Part shown: positions 61,482-64,000 of the stretch, one piece after another
How positions within the stretch are numbered: the stretch's first letter is position 1
How the letters are laid out: each line of letters begins with the position of its first letter
Assembly: GCF_021245735.1 (NCBI RefSeq)
Contig: NZ_JAJISB010000030.1
Coordinates: forward strand, 1 to 64,000
From: Brevibacillus daliensis
GTDB lineage: Bacteria > Bacillota > Bacilli > Brevibacillales > Brevibacillaceae
Reading direction: 5' to 3'
Length of the DNA: 64,000 bases
The notes under the pieces: generated by a model
Told to the model about the DNA's origin: nothing
Database searches by the model: none
The model's input: the letters and a program-made list of their open reading frames with translations, nothing else
Made by a program: the position numbers and the translations under genes

Positions 61482-61505
61482 TTGAGAAAAAAGGAGGAAA
61501 ACAAA

Positions 61506-61871
61506 ATGGCAATTGAACATGGTGCACCTAATGTACCATCACCATTACGAGTGTTTTTTACATTTGAATCAACTGGATGGTTCAACGCGACAACGGAGGA
61601 AAAAACGGAACAGATTCTTCCACAATTAAACAAGATTCTAGAGGCGTGGAAAAAGAATGGATCAACTTTAATTGGTACGTTTGATCGAGATATTCTAACA
61701 GCTGGTCATGCAGGTAATGTAGGCTGGCATGCATGCTTTCTCTATGATGTTCCCGAATTACAGACGGTAACAGACATGACCCACTCATTCCGAGCGTCTG
61801 GGTTGGATCGCTATTTCCGTTTGGAAGCAATGATTGGTCGTCAATTCTTCTTATTAGAAGAATCAAAATAA
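61506..61871 (+). CDS. 121-residue protein of unknown function
   Basis: A soluble alpha/beta protein with conserved-looking aromatic and charged stretches (RVFFTFESTGWFNATTEEK, GTFDRDILTAGHAGNVGWHA, FRASGLDRYFRLEA). The size and alternation of strands and helices suggest a ferredoxin-like dimeric barrel, but I recognise no named family. AAAGGAGG fixes the ATG. It sits between the SDR and luciferase-like genes of the operon, so a dedicated role in the pathway is likely. Confidence 0.8.
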   Translation: MAIEHGAPNVPSPLRVFFTFESTGWFNATTEEKTEQILPQLNKILEAWKKNGSTLIGTFDRDILTAGHAGNVGWHACFLYDVPELQTVTDMTHSFRASGLDRYFRLEAMIGRQFFLLEESK

Positions 61872-61901
61872 AAATATCCTAAAACCTGGGAGGAATTTAC
61901 A

Positions 61902-62981
61902 ATGAAATTTGGTATTTATGTTGAAATGCAAAATCCTGAGCAGTACGCGAAAGAACATGGTCAAGTATATAAAGAGATTCTTGAACAAATCGAGCATGCT
62001 GATAGAGCTGGATTCTCAACCTTTAATACACTAGAACATCACTGGTTTGAAGAATTTTCAATATCTACAAATCCATTAGCTCTTTATTCGGCAGCAGCTC
62101 AACGTACACGGGATATTCGCTTCCGGACATGTTCTCATGTTTTGCCTTTACACAATCCAATGGTATTTGCTGGTCAATTGGCAGCAGCACAATTAATAAC
62201 GGACAATCGCATCGAGGTAGCATTTGGCCGTGGGCATGCCTGGGTATTCCCAAAAGCATCTATCCCATTGGAAGAGAGTCGCGGACGTTTTTCTGAATCT
62301 TTAGAAATATTGGAAAAAGCCTGGGATAACGAAGTATTCTCGTATAAAGGTAAGTATTTCCAGGTGGACAACGTGCGCGTAGTACCTCGAGCACCTAAAC
62401 CAAAAATCTATACGGGTGGTGCTTCCAATCATAACTATGAGTTGGCAGGTGAAAAAGGTTGGGGTGTTCTCATTACGCCGATGCTTCCTCTAGATAAAGT
62501 AGCTCCACAATTAGAAGTTTACCGTGAATCGTGTAAAAAACATGGACATAAGCCAGATATTATATTCGTACAAGGGATTTATTTGGATGACGACGGGGAC
62601 AGAGCACGTAAAGAAGCGAAGGAATTCATTTTACAGTTCATGGCTGGCAATGCTTCTCCTACGAAAGATATGCCAACAAAAGAAGTACTGGTAGGCAAAG
62701 ATTTCGGCTTCTATGCTTCTGGCGCTCTTGAATCACTTGCTACTATTCCTTATGAGACATTGCTGGAAGAAGATTTTGTGTGGGTGGGTTCTCCAGAAGA
62801 AATCAAACCAAAAGTGCAAGCGATCATCGACAATTGTCCAGATTTAACTGAAATCAGTCTACTGTGCACATATGCAGGACTAGAGCATTGGAAGACAATT
62901 CGGACGCAACAATTGTTCAGCGAGCAAATCATGCCCTTATTTCAGACGAAAAAAGAAGAACTAAGCTTAACTGTAAAATAA
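61902..62981 (+). CDS. Luciferase-like flavin monooxygenase (LLM)
   Basis: A 359-residue bacterial-luciferase-family TIM barrel: FNTLEHHWFEEFS, HVLPLHNPMVFAGQLAAAQ, EVAFGRGHAW and PKIYTGGASNHNYELAGEKGWGVL are typical. It uses reduced FMN and O2 to oxygenate or cleave its substrate. The flavin reductase at 51095 is the obvious supplier. In N-heterocycle catabolism (for example trigonelline or pyridine pathways), LLM enzymes open the ring and amidases act next, and an amidase gene follows here. AGGAGG-like GGGAGGAA precedes the ATG. Confidence 0.9.
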   Translation: MKFGIYVEMQNPEQYAKEHGQVYKEILEQIEHADRAGFSTFNTLEHHWFEEFSISTNPLALYSAAAQRTRDIRFRTCSHVLPLHNPMVFAGQLAAAQLITDNRIEVAFGRGHAWVFPKASIPLEESRGRFSESLEILEKAWDNEVFSYKGKYFQVDNVRVVPRAPKPKIYTGGASNHNYELAGEKGWGVLITPMLPLDKVAPQLEVYRESCKKHGHKPDIIFVQGIYLDDDGDRARKEAKEFILQFMAGNASPTKDMPTKEVLVGKDFGFYASGALESLATIPYETLLEEDFVWVGSPEEIKPKVQAIIDNCPDLTEISLLCTYAGLEHWKTIRTQQLFSEQIMPLFQTKKEELSLTVK

Positions 62982-62990
62982 TAACCCAGC

Positions 62991-63027
62991 GCTGATTACA
63001 TCCCCAAAAGGAGGTGTAATCAGCACT
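62991..63027 (+). promoter_or_regulatory. Intercistronic hairpin
   Basis: GCTGATTACA (62991-63000) pairs with TGTAATCAGC, with inner TCCCC/GGAGG pairing. No T-run follows, so it is more likely an mRNA processing or stabilising element than a full terminator between the LLM gene and the 44-residue gene. Confidence 0.5.
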
Positions 63028-63071
63028 TAATTCGACCAGTATACACACAATTTTAGAAAAGGAGTGCGATT

Positions 63072-63206
63072 ATGAAACTGGAAGAGTATCTTGCTCAGTT
63101 GAGAAAGAAAGCAGGTCTCCCTGATATAGATGAACAACAAAACATTATGTTAATTGAACCCGCTTTTGTTTTTCAATTGAAGAAAGAAGGGGAATCAGGT
63201 GACTGA
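63072..63206 (+). CDS. 44-residue protein coupled to the amidase gene
   Basis: A tiny acidic/basic helical protein (KLEEYLAQLRKKAGLPDIDE, then MLIEPAFVFQLKKE) with a strong ribosome site, AAAAGGAG, seven bases before the ATG. It overlaps the amidase start by eight bases. Small subunits of this kind are known next to some amidases (AtzG with AtzE), although the sequence is not obviously AtzG. A stabilising subunit is my inference. Confidence 0.7.
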   Translation: MKLEEYLAQLRKKAGLPDIDEQQNIMLIEPAFVFQLKKEGESGD

Positions 63207-64000
63207 CCTCTTATTTAGGGATATTACAACGATACATCAAGCAATAACCAGTAAAAAACTCTCACCAGTTGAATTGATTGAACTCACCCAACGTCGGATT
63301 GAAGAGCAAAATCCAACTCTTCGTGCATTTATATGTGTTCAAAATGAAGGCTCTATGAAAGCAGCTAAACAGGCTGAAAATGAGATCATGAAAGGGGAAG
63401 TCCGAGGTAAGCTTCATGGTATACCGCTAGCTATCAAGGATGTCATACATGTGAAGGGTACACCAACCACGGGAGGTTCTCGTTTATTACGAGATTGGTG
63501 GCCGGATGAAGATGCCACGGTTGTTAGTAAATTAAAAGCAGCAGGTGCAATTATAGTTGGAAAAGCGAATCTCCATGAGTTTGCTATGGGAGCGACCAGT
63601 GAAAATCCTCATTTTGGTACGGTTCGTAATCCCTGGGATCATACGAAAATATCTGGAGGATCAAGTGGTGGGTCTGCTGTTGCTGTTGCGACAGGAATGA
63701 GTGTGGCAGCTCTTGGTACCGATACAGCTGGCTCCATTCGTTTGCCAGCTGCTTTAACGGGGACAGTGGGATTAAAGCCTACATATGGGCTTGTTAGCCG
63801 TCACGGCTCATTGCCATTTAGCTGGTCCTTCGATCATATCGGACCGATGACTAGGACTGTTCGAGATGCAGCACTTATGCTTGAAGTAATTGCAGGTTAC
63901 GATCCTTTGGACGCTGCAACTACAAGTCACTCTTCATTTCAGAAAAGTGAGCCTCTCTTTGATTTAAGTGGGGTCACGATTGGAATATGCCGTTCATACT
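63199..64000 (+). CDS. Amidase-signature enzyme, 3' end outside window
   Basis: The first 267 residues of an amidase of the Ser-cisSer-Lys family. Lys80 (PLAIKD), cis-Ser155 (SGGSSGGSA) and nucleophile Ser179 (GTDTAGSIRLPA) are all present. It hydrolyses an amide to acid and ammonia or amine. The start is GTG inside the end of the 44-residue gene, with AAGGGG upstream. It is the last visible gene of the Rieske operon, which may continue past the window. Confidence 0.92.
   Translation, partial: MTDLLFRDITTIHQAITSKKLSPVELIELTQRRIEEQNPTLRAFICVQNEGSMKAAKQAENEIMKGEVRGKLHGIPLAIKDVIHVKGTPTTGGSRLLRDWWPDEDATVVSKLKAAGAIIVGKANLHEFAMGATSENPHFGTVRNPWDHTKISGGSSGGSAVAVATGMSVAALGTDTAGSIRLPAALTGTVGLKPTYGLVSRHGSLPFSWSFDHIGPMTRTVRDAALMLEVIAGYDPLDAATTSHSSFQKSEPLFDLSGVTIGICRSY

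Overview
The window looks like a chromosome segment of a low-to-mid GC, endospore-forming member of the Bacillales. A Brevibacillus, perhaps close to B. laterosporus, is my inference from spore photoproduct lyase, the lysine/beta-lysine catabolic genes, the DUF3907-type protein, strong AGGAGG ribosome sites, frequent TTG/GTG starts and the overall gene styles. No rRNA gene or species marker is present, so the genus is an inference and not a proof.

Layout. 1-528: a tRNA cluster (Ser-Met-Trp-His-Cys-Arg), the first cut by the window edge. 0.5-5.1 kb: a membrane glycosyltransferase with a long structured leader, a YtqA-type radical SAM enzyme, a CBS-ACT protein and a glycerophosphodiesterase. 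5.3-12.1 kb: a lysine/beta-amino-acid catabolic locus like the yod genes of B. subtilis (acetyltransferase, PucR regulator, class III aminotransferase, two CoA-transferase subunits, M20 deacylase), but without the lysine 2,3-aminomutase. 12.1-19.3 kb: two identical tRNA-Ser(UGA) genes flank a mannose locus (manA, manP, manR), a two-segment membrane protein and a non-coding repeat. 19.7-25 kb: a TetR-regulated HlyD/ABC-2 export operon, a DUF3907 protein and an M20 dipeptidase. 25-27.5 kb: an NAD(P)H oxidoreductase, a subtilisin-like protease and two small ORFs. 27.8-35.4 kb: a visibly more GC-rich respiratory nitrate reductase operon, with a hemerythrin protein and two small proteins ahead of narGHJI. 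35.6-45.1 kb: acsA, a membrane protein, splB with a small partner, cysK, two deoxynucleoside kinases, a methyltransferase, a cysteine-cluster protein and an acyl-CoA thioesterase. 45-50 kb: a rearranged stretch with an inverted-terminal-repeat element, two gene remnants fused at one point, a GrpB protein, an IS110 insertion sequence with its non-coding leader, and an aminoglycoside nucleotidyltransferase. 50.4-50.8 kb: a DinB-like protein.

51.1-64 kb is the most interesting part: a catabolic island of two operons around an IclR-type regulator. The first encodes a flavin reductase, a type I extradiol dioxygenase, a GlcG/HbpS-like protein, an octopine-dehydrogenase-family enzyme, a 3-hydroxyacyl-CoA-dehydrogenase-like enzyme, an MFS importer and a plant-type 2Fe-2S ferredoxin. 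The second encodes a Rieske oxygenase, an M19 dipeptidase-like enzyme, an SDR, a 121-residue unknown protein, a luciferase-like flavin monooxygenase, a 44-residue protein and an amidase that runs off the window. The same 15-bp palindrome pattern TTTCA-N5-TGAAA lies just upstream of the predicted promoter of both operons, which suggests one regulon. The combination (ring hydroxylation, flavin-dependent monooxygenation, ring cleavage, amide and peptide hydrolysis) fits breakdown of an aromatic or N-heterocyclic compound, possibly an amide or amino-acid conjugate. I do not recognise it as a described pathway.
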